Made by a program: the position numbers and the translations under genes
In this document: positions 24,530-37,893 of the stretch, one piece after another
Numbering within the stretch: the first letter of the stretch is position 1
Layout of the letters: each line of letters opens with the position of its first letter
The notes under the pieces: model-generated
What the model was told of the DNA's origin: nothing
What the model saw: only the letters and a program-made list of their open reading frames with translations
Database searches by the model: none
Source: Beduinella massiliensis
Lineage (GTDB): Bacteria > Bacillota > Clostridia > Christensenellales > Aristaeellaceae
Assembly (NCBI RefSeq): GCF_900199405.1
Contig: NZ_LT963430.1
Span: 2,387,605-2,451,604, forward strand
Length of the DNA: 64,000 nucleotides
Direction of reading: 5' to 3'

Positions 24530-25680
24530 TCAGACCTCCTGTTTGTCTCTTTTTATTTGCAGCTTGATATGAAGCCGTCTTCTCCGTTTTTCGAGCGCCT
24601 CTGTTTCCAGCGGATCCACCTGTTTCCAGGGTGGCAACGAAGCAAGGTACTCCTGCGCGCAGAGCGTATAGCGCAGCGCACGTTCCAGCTCGTGCGTGTG
24701 GTGCTCGCAAATCTTTGCCAGCTCCACGTAGGGAAACGCGCCGCCTTCTCTTCGCGCGATCATCTCCTGGCATTCACGCTGCACCTGCGTGTAGTCGCGC
24801 TCGCGCCGGTAGCTGCGTGCGAGGCTCACCCGTGCCCTTTCGGACAGCTCGCTCGTGCTGGCCACGCGATAGCACCTGCGCGCCTCCTCCACGTAGCCGA
24901 AGCGCTCCAGCGCGCGGCCCGCGCTGAACACGTCCTGGCAGAACGCCTGCTGCTCCGGCGCGTCCATCGCCTGGCAAAGCCTTGCGAGCAGTACGGCCAG
25001 CGAACGAATGTCCAGCATGTTGTGGTGCAGCACGTCCTCCAGCAGCGCGAAGTCTCGCGTCTTCAGGTAGGAAAAGTAGCGCTCCGGTACCTGCGCGCCC
25101 GGCAGGTCGTCCGCCCGGCCCGCGCCGAGCACCGCCTCTTCCAGCGCCGCGAGCGAGCATCGGCCCAGCCGCAGCTTCCAGATGCGCCGCGCCGGATGCA
25201 GCAGATCCAGGTGCGGCAGGTCGCGGTACTCGTCCCGCATGCGGTGCATCGTCATACGGGACTGGATCAGCGGCAGGTCAAAGCTCTTGCCGTTGAACGT
25301 CACGTAAGCATCAAAGCGCGGCATCAGCCCCGCCAAATGCGAGAGCAGCACCGGCTCCTCCGGATAGTCGCGCATGAGAAGCTGCCGGATCACCAGCTCT
25401 TCCCCCTCGATGAAACCGACGCCGACCAGAAAGGCCAGCGTTCCCGCACCGCCCGAAAGGCCGGTCGTCTCCGTATCCAGAAAGAGCAGCCGCCGGATGT
25501 CCCACCCGTAGCCCGAAAATGTGGGGTCTACCCTTCGCACCTGCGCGATCGTCGTGCGTTCGACGCCGCCTAGCTTCGCGAGCGGCACGCGTGTGTCGCG
25601 CACGAAGCAGTCCGTCGAAACCGGCGCGGCAGACCTTGCAGGCTTTCCGGAAATGGCGTTCAGCCTGTCCCGCAGCCCTC

Positions 25681-25684
<4 letters not shown>
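24530..25684 (-). CDS. RNase H-like 3'-5' exonuclease domain protein
   Basis: A 384-residue protein with an RNase_H_2/YprB-like exonuclease domain. The acidic active-site motifs are LFLDTETTGLSGGAG (residues about 82-96), YVTFNGKSFDLPLI (about 150-163) and HNMLDIRSLAVL near residue 240. The C-terminal 120 residues are helical with TPR-like character (GYVEEARRCYRVA, RERDYTQVQRECQE). It resembles B. subtilis YprB, whose gene sits beside the YprA helicase, and the same order is seen here: the ATG overlaps the helicase stop by 4 bases. A shared role in nucleic-acid processing is inferred. Confidence 0.88.
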
Positions 25685-27948
<2,264 letters not shown>

Positions 27949-27990
27949 GAAAACGCCTCCTCCGTCTAGCATTTACGCATACATTTACTT

Positions 27991-28019
27991 ATTATAAACA
28001 ATCCGGCGCTTCTTGTCTA
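27991..28019 (-). promoter_or_regulatory. Promoter of the helicase-nuclease-TPR operon
   Basis: TAGACA (-35) and TATAAT (-10) with a 17-base spacer on the minus strand, embedded in the last codons of the upstream O-antigen-ligase-like gene. Confidence 0.65.
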
Positions 28020-29533
28020 CGCGCAATGTCCGCGGTCAGTCCCAGCCCCACCGCGCACAGCACGAAGAAGACCGTCGTCGTGATCGGCTGGTTCACGCTT
28101 ACAAAGGCCTGCGCTGCGTAGCCGAAGACCGCCGCAAAGACCGCGCGCACTGCCGGGCATTTCCTGCCCGCGCGCGCCAGCCTGTAAAAGGTCGCCCCCA
28201 GAAAGGTGAGATAACACCCAAGGCCCAGCGCGCCCGTCGTCATCAGGTATTGCAGGTACTCGTTATGGCAGTTTTCAAATACGCCGCCCGAGTTTGCGAG
28301 CGCCTCCTCCGTCATCAGCGGCGCGAGCACGCGGCGCACCATGTCCGGCCCACAGCCGAAGAGCTTGTGCAGGGGTGAAAAATCCCTGTAAGCCCCCAGC
28401 GCTTGAATCCATGCGAAGCCGCGCCCCGTCCCCCACGCCTCGTCCAGGCGAAGATAGTTATTCAGCGCGCCCAGAGGCGTCTCCCGGTCAAACGCGGTGA
28501 ACCATACGACGCACAAAGCGGTGCAAAGCAGCCCAAGAGCGCACAGCGCGTAAAGCGTTCGGCGTGCGTACGGCAACGCGCGCGCATCCAAGCCCCGCCA
28601 ATCCAGCAGAAAAAAGAGCCCGCTCATCGCAGCACAGAGCCCGCCCAGCCCGGCGAGAGCGCCGCCCAATTCAGCGATGGCCGCGCTGATCCCCAGAAGC
28701 TGCATGTGCTGAAAGGGAAGAAGACCCATCAGCCAGGCCGAGAAAAAAAAGGAGGCTACGCAAAGAAAAGCCCTTGCCAGCGTCCGCCAGGAGGCAAGCG
28801 CCGGGCGCAGAAGCGCGATCGCAACCGCCGCGATCGCAATGTAGACGCTGTCGCTACGCGCGGCGAGCGCCGCCGAAAAGCCCACGAACACGAGCGCCTG
28901 ACAGGCATAGCGAACGGAAGGCCATCTCGCGCTGATCGCGCCCGCGAGCGCGAAGGAAAGCACCATGGCGACAAACGCCCCGAAAAAATTGATGTGGCCA
29001 ATCGTCGAGATGAAGACGTTTTCCTGCCCGCCGGTCAAGTGGGTGTAAAAATGCAACGGGTCGACATAAAAATAGTTGAGGATGCCCAGCGCGCAGACCG
29101 CGGAACCCGAAACGAGGAAGACGCCAAGACAAGCCCGGTATCCGCCGCCCCCTTGCGACAGTAAGAACGTCATCGCGCCTATCGCCATCAAATAGAGCAG
29201 GCCGCTGCGCCGTCCCAGCTCCCCGCTGAACGCCTTTGCCGGTTCTTCGCTGAACCGGCAGGCGATGGCGGCGCAGCAGACAAAGGCAAGCATCGCCCCG
29301 ACAGGCAGGCTGATTCCCACAAAAGGACGCTTGCGTCTGCTGATACGGACGGCCGCATAGACCGCTGCGCCGACGCATAGCAAAAAAGTTAACCATATAA
29401 AAAAACGGTACTTACATGTGTTGATGTTAAAGTAATAGTTTTGATAGTAGAGCGGGAATATGCCCAGCATCATCGCCGCGTAGACGGCGGCAGGAGCGTT
29501 ACTGCGCATTTCCTTCGTCCAATTTTCCTCCAT
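27992..29533 (-). CDS. O-antigen ligase family (Wzy-like) membrane protein
   Basis: A 513-residue polytopic protein with about 11 to 12 hydrophobic segments and a large extracytoplasmic loop (about residues 330-400). That loop holds GRGFAWIQALGAYRDFSPLHKLFGCG in outline, then a conserved HNEYLQYLMTTG segment (about 425-436) typical of the Wzy_C/O-antigen ligase fold. Such proteins join or polymerise surface glycans. A GGAGGG site precedes the ATG. No other glycan genes are adjacent, so the substrate cannot be inferred; sporulation- or spore-surface-linked relatives also exist. Confidence 0.83.
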   Translation of the reverse strand: MEENWTKEMRSNAPAAVYAAMMLGIFPLYYQNYYFNINTCKYRFFIWLTFLLCVGAAVYAAVRISRRKRPFVGISLPVGAMLAFVCCAAIACRFSEEPAKAFSGELGRRSGLLYLMAIGAMTFLLSQGGGGYRACLGVFLVSGSAVCALGILNYFYVDPLHFYTHLTGGQENVFISTIGHINFFGAFVAMVLSFALAGAISARWPSVRYACQALVFVGFSAALAARSDSVYIAIAAVAIALLRPALASWRTLARAFLCVASFFFSAWLMGLLPFQHMQLLGISAAIAELGGALAGLGGLCAAMSGLFFLLDWRGLDARALPYARRTLYALCALGLLCTALCVVWFTAFDRETPLGALNNYLRLDEAWGTGRGFAWIQALGAYRDFSPLHKLFGCGPDMVRRVLAPLMTEEALANSGGVFENCHNEYLQYLMTTGALGLGCYLTFLGATFYRLARAGRKCPAVRAVFAAVFGYAAQAFVSVNQPITTTVFFVLCAVGLGLTADIARRQEAPDCL

Positions 29534-29573
29534 GCCGCGCGTCCCTCCGTTTGTTGCAGCAGCTTATCGCGCG

Positions 29574-30071
29574 CTATCTCGATGTCACATCCCGATAGAT
29601 CCGATCGACAATTTCCTCCGCGCTTAAATCAGGGCCGATCGCCTCCTCGTGCAGGAACCCGATGTAGTCCTTTTCCTTCCACCAGCGGCGCATCTGCGCT
29701 TCGCCGAACTCCTGGGCGTTCGGTTTTTGCACGTGCCGCCTAAGCGTCTCTTCAAACGGGATGTCAAAGTAATAGGCAAAGATCTCCCCGTCAAAGAGGC
29801 GTACGGCCGTTTCAAAAAGGGGGCGATACCACTCGGCGTTCAAAATTCCTTCCAGTATGGTGTACTCACACGTCCGGCTTCCATACTCCACCAGGCTGCT
29901 CAGGAGCCCTACCGCCTTTGTTGCAGGGCCGTCATTAACCCAGAGCATTTCGCGCCTCACGACGTCCTGCGAAATGAGCAGCGTCCCGCGGCCCAGCTTT
30001 TGCTGCAGCGTCTTGCCGGTCGTGGTCTTGCCGCTGCCCGAATTTCCCCGAAGCATGATGATCTTCGCCAT
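29574..30071 (-). CDS. P-loop AAA/zeta-like kinase family protein
   Basis: A 165-residue P-loop NTPase with MLRGNSGSGKTTTGK (Walker A, residues about 6-20), an early conserved QDVVRREML and an EETLRRHVQKP lid-like region. This is the AAA_33/small-molecule kinase layout. The start MAKIIMLRG is set by AAGGGAG 7 bases upstream; earlier in-frame starts have no site. It could phosphorylate a small substrate or act on nucleotides. No antitoxin-like partner is adjacent, so a toxin role is not supported. It lies 40 bases upstream of the ligase-like gene. Confidence 0.78.
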   Translation of the reverse strand: MAKIIMLRGNSGSGKTTTGKTLQQKLGRGTLLISQDVVRREMLWVNDGPATKAVGLLSSLVEYGSRTCEYTILEGILNAEWYRPLFETAVRLFDGEIFAYYFDIPFEETLRRHVQKPNAQEFGEAQMRRWWKEKDYIGFLHEEAIGPDLSAEEIVDRIYRDVTSR

Positions 30072-30152
30072 CCAATCGCTCCCTTGCTTTTCCCCTAGTA
30101 TAGCATTCCGCTCCCGTTTGTGCAAGAAAGGCCCTGCACGAAAGCAAAAGGC

Positions 30153-30182
30153 CGCCGGCGGTATGTACAAAAGCCGCCGGCG
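30153..30182 (-). terminator. Hairpin terminator after the histidine kinase gene
   Basis: On the minus strand the 9-bp arms CGCCGGCGG and CCGCCGGCG are followed by GCCTTTTGC. It closes the two-component/ABC operon. Confidence 0.7.
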
Positions 30183-30195
30183 TACCCATTATTTT

Positions 30196-31128
30196 TTAAT
30201 TCGCTTCTTCTGGCTCTCCATCGCATTTCTCCTCGGACGGATTCTCCGTGAAGATAACGCAAATGCTCAGCCTCCCCGCTTCATAGCGCGCGCTGACGGC
30301 GCCGCCCATCCGCTCCGCCAGCGTCTTGGCGATGGAAAGACCCAGACCGGTCGAGTTCTGCGCGGTTTTAACGGAGAAAAAGCGGTGAAACAACTGCCCG
30401 ACCTGTACCTCGTCCAGACCGGACGCGGCGTTCGTAAAGACAAGCGCCCCGTCGTTCAAGAGCGAGATCGTCAGGTCGCCATCGCTGTACTTGAGCGCGT
30501 TGCTCAGGATATTTCCGAGCACGCGGGCAAGCGCCGCGGGATTGAGGCTGCGCATGATAGGCCTCTCCGGCATTCGAATTTCCGGGACGATTCCCCGTTG
30601 CTTAAAGACTGCGTAAAAGGAAGCCACGCTCTCCTCCAGCGCGCGGCCGACGTCGACCGGCTCCAGTGTCAGTTCCTCCGCCGTCGATGTGAGCACCGAA
30701 TAGCGGAACAGCTCCTCCGTCAGCTGCTTCATCGCCTGCGCTCTGTTCTCGATAAAGGAAAGATAACGTGAAACCACGTCGCTCTTCTCCATCCGTTTCA
30801 AGAGGTCCAGATACCCCAGAATGACGGTCAGCGGGGTGCGCAAATCGTGCGAGATGTTCGTCACTGCCTCCTTCAGCTCGCGGTCGCCGCCCTCGTACTG
30901 CAGGCGTTTTCTGCGCAGTACGCAAAGCTGCTCGTTCAGCGTCGAGGCAAGGCGTCTCGCATGCCGGTCCCGTGTGGACAGGCAGATCAGGTGATTCGTG
31001 TCCTTCGACAGGCATTCCTTAAGCTCTGCGCCGATTTCGTCCATGGTCTTACGGAGAAACCAGACCCTCGCGCCAAGCGTGAGCACAAGCACTGCAAGGA
31101 CGGCGCACGCAAGCCCAAGAAGGATCAT
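30196..31128 (-). CDS. Sensor histidine kinase of an ABC-linked two-component system
   Basis: A 310-residue kinase with a short N-terminal membrane segment (about residues 1-22) and no periplasmic domain, so it probably reads a membrane partner. The phosphoacceptor box is NISHDLRTPLTVILGY (His about 93), followed by N, G1 and G2 boxes (NILSNALKYS, LFHRFFSVK, GLGLSIAKTLAE). The start ATG at 31128 has GGTGA 5 bases before it; a GTG at 31137 is also possible. It is the last gene of an operon with the response regulator, ABC ATPase, permease and a small membrane peptide, the layout of peptide-sensing and resistance modules. Confidence 0.9.
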   Translation of the reverse strand: MILLGLACAVLAVLVLTLGARVWFLRKTMDEIGAELKECLSKDTNHLICLSTRDRHARRLASTLNEQLCVLRRKRLQYEGGDRELKEAVTNISHDLRTPLTVILGYLDLLKRMEKSDVVSRYLSFIENRAQAMKQLTEELFRYSVLTSTAEELTLEPVDVGRALEESVASFYAVFKQRGIVPEIRMPERPIMRSLNPAALARVLGNILSNALKYSDGDLTISLLNDGALVFTNAASGLDEVQVGQLFHRFFSVKTAQNSTGLGLSIAKTLAERMGGAVSARYEAGRLSICVIFTENPSEEKCDGEPEEAN

Positions 31129-31147
31129 TCCGCTCACCCGCCTTCCA

Positions 31148-31225
31148 CTATATCTTGACGCAGAGCGCCAGAACCGCGAGCGATAAAATGCCGCATACGA
31201 TCCACGACAATGACAAGCGTCTCAC
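31148..31225 (-). CDS. Candidate 25-residue membrane peptide
   Basis: A short open frame fits exactly between the permease stop (5-base gap) and the kinase start. It starts with GTG, preceded by AGGGCGG, and encodes a basic start (VRRLSLSW) and one hydrophobic stretch (IVCGILSLAVLALC) ending in KI. The tight packing and single-span composition suggest a real small membrane protein that could modulate the kinase or transporter. It is too short for homology by eye, and chance remains possible. Confidence 0.4.
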   Translation of the reverse strand: MRRLSLSWIVCGILSLAVLALCVKI

Positions 31226-31230
31226 CCGCC

Positions 31231-32064
31231 CTACTTTAAATCCTTTTTTTGGAACATGCATACGCCAAGCAGCGTCATGCCCACCGAAATCAGCGCGGAC
31301 GATGCCAGCATGTAAAGCGGACGCGCCACCTCCAGATTCGCCATCAGGATTCCCTGACCGGTAGGCAGGAAGTTCAGAAGCCCTTCATACGCCCTGCGCA
31401 GGTTACCGCCGAGGTATTCCGGGTTCGGCGCGGGCTCCGCCATCTGCATACCCTCGGAGGTGATGACGACGCCGCTCGTCATCTCCGGCTGGCAAAGACG
31501 GGCATACACCATGCTCGCTCCGACGAGCAGGGCGAGGAACAGGAGGAGAGAAAGCACGGCGGAAGCCGACTTGCCCTGCAGGTTCATGCCCACAAACGTA
31601 AAGATGGCGGAAAGGGCCGCGGAGAAACAGAAGATGAGGGCGCTGTAGGCCGCAAGCCCTGTGATGCCGATTTTCCAGAGACCAAGGAAGGGGATGCCGA
31701 CGAGCCCACCCGTCAGCCAGACGGCGGCAAAGCAGAGCGTGGCCGCAAAGCAGACGGCCAGGTTGGCCAGATAAACGGACGCACGGCTGTGCCCAACCAT
31801 GATTTTGTTGCGCAGGGTGCCATCGCTGTATTCGGTGCCGAGAAAGAGGCTTGTAAAGACCGCGCAGAAGAGCCCGAGCGTCGGCGCAAGTCCGAAGTAA
31901 TAGGAATCCAAGGTATAGGAATACCCGGAGCCTGCGTTTACAGCGGCCTGCCTGCATCCGCTGAGCATGGTGACGACCGCGCACAGAAGCATCGCCGCGA
32001 GGGTGGCCCAGAAGACCCTGTCCTTGAAAAGACGGGCAAAGTTTGCCGACAATACGTTACGCAT
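31231..32064 (-). CDS. ABC-2-type transporter permease
   Basis: A 277-residue membrane protein with about six hydrophobic segments (about residues 17-37, 57-77, 100-125, 135-160, 170-190 and 250-270). A long outward loop lies between the fifth and sixth segments. It has the ABC-2/BcrB-like layout that pairs with the adjacent BcrA-type ATPase. Conserved points include GTEYSDGTLRNKIMVGHSRASVY, which fits the amphipathic coupling-helix region. Its start overlaps the ATPase gene by 8 bases. Probable role: export or resistance against an antimicrobial peptide or other membrane-active compound. Confidence 0.87.
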   Translation of the reverse strand: MRNVLSANFARLFKDRVFWATLAAMLLCAVVTMLSGCRQAAVNAGSGYSYTLDSYYFGLAPTLGLFCAVFTSLFLGTEYSDGTLRNKIMVGHSRASVYLANLAVCFAATLCFAAVWLTGGLVGIPFLGLWKIGITGLAAYSALIFCFSAALSAIFTFVGMNLQGKSASAVLSLLLFLALLVGASMVYARLCQPEMTSGVVITSEGMQMAEPAPNPEYLGGNLRRAYEGLLNFLPTGQGILMANLEVARPLYMLASSALISVGMTLLGVCMFQKKDLK

Positions 32065-32971
32065 GGCGACCCTCCCCTACGAGGCTGACGTAATAGCTTT
32101 CCAGGCTTTCGTCGCGTTCTACGATGGACAGGATCTCGCAGCCCTGCTCCAGCAGCCTGAGGGTAAGCTGCGAGACGTTGGGTCTCGCGAACACATCCGC
32201 CGTGTCGTCCGGCAGGATCTTGTACTGGACGTTCATGCTGTCCAGCACGCGCGTAAGGGCCTGTGTGTCCGTAACCTTCATGCGCGTACACTTTCGGCAG
32301 GCCGTCTCCAGCTCCTCCGCGCTGATTTCCTTCACGATGCGTCCGCCGTCGATAAAGCCGTAATGCGTCGCGAGCTTTGACAGCTCGTCCAGGATGTGGC
32401 TTGAGATCAGAACGGTGATCTGGTGCTCGCGATTGAGCCGCAGGATGAGCTCACGAATCTCGATGATGCCCTGGGGGTCCAGCCCGTTGACCGGTTCGTC
32501 CAGCACCAAAAAGTCCGGGTTCCCGGCAAGCGCGACGGCGATACCGAGCCGCTGCTTCATGCCGAGTGAAAAATGCCTCGCCTTTTTCTTCCCCGTGTCC
32601 GAAAGTCCCACCAGCCGCAGGAGCTCCGGAATGCTGTCAAACGACGGAAGCCCCAGCACGCGGTATTGCGCCCGCAGGTTTTCCTCCGCCGTCATGTCCA
32701 GATAGATGGAGGGGGTCTCCACCACCGCGCCCATCCGCCTGCGTGCCTGCCGGATGCGTCGGTCACGGTTCTCCGCGCCATAGAGCGCAAATGTTCCCGA
32801 CGTAGGCGCCTGCAGTCCGCAGACCAGACGAATCAGCGTGGTCTTGCCCGCCCCGTTCTTCCCGATAAAGCCGTATACCGCGCCCTTGGGTACATGCATG
32901 GACAGGCCGTCGAGCGCCTTAAAGTGCGCGTAGTGCTTGCACAGGGCGTCGGCGGTCAGAACGTACTCCAT
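32057..32971 (-). CDS. BcrA-type ABC transporter ATP-binding protein
   Basis: A 304-residue ATPase with Walker A GKNGAGKTT (residues about 37-45), signature FSLGMKQRLG (about 135-144), Walker B FLVLDEPVNGLD and H-loop SSHILDEL. The LGMKQR signature with FSL instead of LSG and the 80-residue C-terminal extension are typical of the bacitracin/lantibiotic-type ATPases. It is encoded between the response regulator and the permease; the gap upstream carries a promoter with direct repeats, so it may have its own regulated transcript. Confidence 0.93.
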   Translation of the reverse strand: MEYVLTADALCKHYAHFKALDGLSMHVPKGAVYGFIGKNGAGKTTLIRLVCGLQAPTSGTFALYGAENRDRRIRQARRRMGAVVETPSIYLDMTAEENLRAQYRVLGLPSFDSIPELLRLVGLSDTGKKKARHFSLGMKQRLGIAVALAGNPDFLVLDEPVNGLDPQGIIEIRELILRLNREHQITVLISSHILDELSKLATHYGFIDGGRIVKEISAEELETACRKCTRMKVTDTQALTRVLDSMNVQYKILPDDTADVFARPNVSQLTLRLLEQGCEILSIVERDESLESYYVSLVGEGRHA

Positions 32972-33000
32972 TTGAAAGCCTCCCTTGGTTTGATACGGGC

Positions 33001-33046
33001 ATTGTATCGAAAGAAGGTATGGAAAGCGGTAAAGAAAATCGTAAAG
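33001..33046 (-). promoter_or_regulatory. Candidate regulated promoter with direct repeats ahead of the ABC genes
   Basis: On the minus strand two CTTTAC repeats lie 12 bases apart (33041-33046 and 33029-33034), overlapping the place of a poor -35. A TACAAT -10 (33001-33006) is correctly spaced. This resembles an OmpR-type activator site for the response regulator encoded just upstream. Confidence 0.5.
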
Positions 33047-33059
33047 ATACGGTATAGAT

Positions 33060-33722
33060 TCATTCCGTCCGCAGCTTAAAGCCGATGCCCCAAACGGCTT
33101 CGATGTAGTCCCTGCCCTGCGGGATGCGCAGCTTTCGCCGCAAATTGCTGATGTGCATTTTGAGGGAACTCTCCGTACAGTCCGGCGTATCCTCGCCGAT
33201 GCGATCCAATAGCTGCGACTTGGTGACCACCTGCTCCGGGTTTTGCATCAGCAGCTTTAGGATTGCGTACTCCGTGCGCGTCAGCCTGATTTCGGCATCG
33301 TTCACCCATACCCTGCGCGCCGCGGGATCGAGCCGCAGTGCCTCACAGGTCAGTTCTGCGTTCAAATCCTTTGCCGCACCGCGCAGTCGCACGGCGATTC
33401 TAGCCAGCAGCTCTTCAAGCGCAAAAGGTTTGGTGACGTAATCCGCTGCGCCGCCGAGCAGCAGGCTCACCTTGTCCGTTATGTCCGCCTTCGCGCTGAC
33501 GACGATGACGGGAATTTCCCTGATCTTCGGCAGCACCGCCTCCCCTGAAAGTCCCGGCAGCATGAGGTCGAGCAGGACGAGGTCCGGCCTGGAGGCGGAG
33601 AGCACGAACAGCGCCTCGGTGCCCGAATAGGCCCGCGATACCCGATACCCTTCCTGGGTGAGCGCCGTTTCCAGCAGGTTCCCGATATGTACGTCGTCGT
33701 CCACGATGAGTATGTGTTTCAT
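33060..33722 (-). CDS. OmpR/PhoB-family response regulator
   Basis: A 220-residue regulator. The receiver domain (about residues 1-115) has the acidic pair DDDVHIG, the phosphoacceptor Asp in VLLDLMLPG (Asp about 52), Ser/Thr in VVSAKAD and Lys in TKPFALEEL. The C-terminal winged helix (about 125-220) has RLTRTEYAILKLLMQNPEQVVT and a final VWGIGFKL. GGGAGGG precedes the ATG. It heads the operon RR, ATPase, permease, small peptide, kinase, and the direct repeats in front of the ATPase gene are a plausible target. Confidence 0.95.
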   Translation of the reverse strand: MKHILIVDDDVHIGNLLETALTQEGYRVSRAYSGTEALFVLSASRPDLVLLDLMLPGLSGEAVLPKIREIPVIVVSAKADITDKVSLLLGGAADYVTKPFALEELLARIAVRLRGAAKDLNAELTCEALRLDPAARRVWVNDAEIRLTRTEYAILKLLMQNPEQVVTKSQLLDRIGEDTPDCTESSLKMHISNLRRKLRIPQGRDYIEAVWGIGFKLRTE

Positions 33723-33829
33723 GATAAGCCCTCCCGGCGCCGCTCGGACGTTTCCATATGGCGATTAGAATGAACAGGCGATAAGCGTTCCCTCGTATTC
33801 TTCCCCAATCGCCGCCTTACGCAGCGAAA

Positions 33830-33858
33830 GGCGGCACGGCCTCTAAGACCATGCCGCC
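33830..33858 (-). terminator. Hairpin terminator after clpC
   Basis: The arms GGCGGCA and TGCCGCC with inner GG/CC pairing are followed by TTTCG on the minus strand, just downstream of the clpC stop. Confidence 0.7.
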
Positions 33859-33870
33859 CTGCCGTTGCCT

Positions 33871-36336
<2,466 letters not shown>

Positions 36337-36360
36337 AATTACCTCCAAATCCCACTTGGG

Positions 36361-37371
36361 TCAATGTTTTCCGCAAAGCGCCGCGCGTACATACTCTGCG
36401 CGAAGCTGATCCCGTTCGGGCGCGGTCAATTCTTTTCCGGCCCTTCGGGCGATGCCCGCGCTCTGAGCCCTGTAAAGCAGCGAATCGAGCGTTGAGCCGT
36501 CCATGTCAACGAGGTTCAGGCTGCTCGCCAGCCTTACGTCCGACCAACGCTGCATGAATTCCTTGTCCCCGATACGCCGCGCGTACATCAGCACGCCGAC
36601 CGAGCGCATCAACCGGTCTTCCAGCGTCAGACGATCCTTCTCCAGCAGCGTCCTGCGCGCCTTGCGCTCCATGTCCGCCAGTTGGCTGCCGACCTCCCGG
36701 ATGGCCTGCACAAGCTCCTCCTCCGTGCGCCCCAGCGTCACCTGATTGGAGACCTGATAGAGGTTTCCGAAAGCCTCGCTGCCCTCGCCGTAAAGCCCAC
36801 GGATTGTGAGCCCCAGCTTGTCGACCGCCTGCCCGACAGCGCCCATCTGGCGCAGAATCGTCAGCGCGGGCAGATGCAGCATCTGCGAGGCGCGCATGCC
36901 GGATCCCGTGTTCGTCGGGCACGCGGTCAGGTAGCCGAGCTGGTCGTCAAAGGCATATGTCACCTGGGTTTCCAGCCCATCATCGACCTCGCGTGCAATC
37001 TTTGCCGCCTGCTCCACGTCCGTCCCCGGCAAGAGCACCTGCAGCCGAATGTGATCCTCCTCGTTGACCATGATGCTGACCTTATTATCTTTGCCCAAAA
37101 GAACGGCGGCTAAATCCGCGCTGCGCAGCAAATCACGGCTGATGACGTGCTGCTCCACCATTTCCTGACGCTGGATGGGCGACAGGTCGGAAAGCCGTAC
37201 GAAAGCATAGCTCGATGCGTCCGGAAACGTCGACGCCGCGTCGCAGGTGCGGCGGATCGTCTCCGCCGCCCATACGTCGTTCATCATCGACGGAAAGGGG
37301 ATATCCCGATAATTGCGGGCAAGACGCACGCGGCTGGAAAGCACCACGTCGTCTAAAAGCTGATCACGCAT
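36361..37371 (-). CDS. mcsB: McsB, protein arginine kinase
   Basis: A 336-residue phosphagen-kinase-fold enzyme that phosphorylates arginines in proteins to target them to ClpCP. Family marks are SSRVRLARN (residues about 12-20, the nucleotide-binding SxRxR), NEEDHIRLQ (about 100-108), and CPTNTGSGMRAS (about 150-161) with the catalytic-loop cysteine. The sequence lacks the creatine-binding features of metazoan relatives, and its operon position settles the identity. GGGAGG lies ahead of the ATG, which overlaps the end of mcsA by 8 bases. Confidence 0.97.
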   Translation of the reverse strand: MRDQLLDDVVLSSRVRLARNYRDIPFPSMMNDVWAAETIRRTCDAASTFPDASSYAFVRLSDLSPIQRQEMVEQHVISRDLLRSADLAAVLLGKDNKVSIMVNEEDHIRLQVLLPGTDVEQAAKIAREVDDGLETQVTYAFDDQLGYLTACPTNTGSGMRASQMLHLPALTILRQMGAVGQAVDKLGLTIRGLYGEGSEAFGNLYQVSNQVTLGRTEEELVQAIREVGSQLADMERKARRTLLEKDRLTLEDRLMRSVGVLMYARRIGDKEFMQRWSDVRLASSLNLVDMDGSTLDSLLYRAQSAGIARRAGKELTAPERDQLRAEYVRAALCGKH

Positions 37372-37891
37372 GCTCGCAGCCTCCCTTCGCCGCTTCCGCC
37401 TGTTCCTCCTCCGTAACCGTCATCGCGCGGATGCGGTCGCGAAGCTGCGCCGCGAGCTCGAATTCCTCCTTCGCGACCGCCTCGTCCATTTCCCTGCGCA
37501 GCTTTTCCAGCTCCCGCTGCGCGCTGATGTGCGCGCTGCGGGCAGGCGGCACGTGACCCACGTGCTGCGTGCGCCCATGGATGCGCCCCAGCATCGGGGC
37601 CAGCTGCGCCGCAAACGCCTTGTAGCAGTCCGCGCAGCCGAGCAGCCCCGTCTCCCGAAAGCGCTCGTACTCCATTCCGCAGGTGGGACAGCGAAGCTTC
37701 TCCTGCTCCGGCCTTTCCTTCTGGCCGGAAACGCCTGAAAGAAGGCTGGAAATCAGACTGGACATCGTGTCCAGTCCCTTCTGGTGTTTCGCCATACAGG
37801 CCGCACATAAGTGCATCTGCGTCGCGACGCCGTTTTGAACCTGTGTATAATGAATCGTCGCGGGATTCTTCCCGCATTCCTCACAAAGCAT
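37364..37891 (-). CDS. mcsA: McsA, activator of McsB with a UVR motif
   Basis: A 175-residue zinc-binding protein that activates McsB. The N-terminus has CEECGKNPA and CAACM (first zinc site, residues 3-33); the middle has CPTCGMEY and GCADCY (second site, about 68-90). The C-terminal UVR motif (about 130-165, ELEKLRREMDEAVAKEEFE in outline) is the helical hairpin that binds partners. The full set of four CxxC motifs is intact. It lies 2 bases after ctsR in the heat-shock operon. Confidence 0.95.
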   Translation of the reverse strand: MLCEECGKNPATIHYTQVQNGVATQMHLCAACMAKHQKGLDTMSSLISSLLSGVSGQKERPEQEKLRCPTCGMEYERFRETGLLGCADCYKAFAAQLAPMLGRIHGRTQHVGHVPPARSAHISAQRELEKLRREMDEAVAKEEFELAAQLRDRIRAMTVTEEEQAEAAKGGCEHA

Positions 37892-37893
37892 CC

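Noticed and set aside
29574-30071. Zeta-type toxin
   Set aside because: The P-loop fold fits, but there is no adjacent antitoxin gene and many small-molecule kinases share the fold.
36361-37371. A creatine/arginine phosphagen kinase of metabolic type
   Set aside because: The fold is shared, but the operon with ctsR, mcsA and clpC makes McsB the only sensible call.
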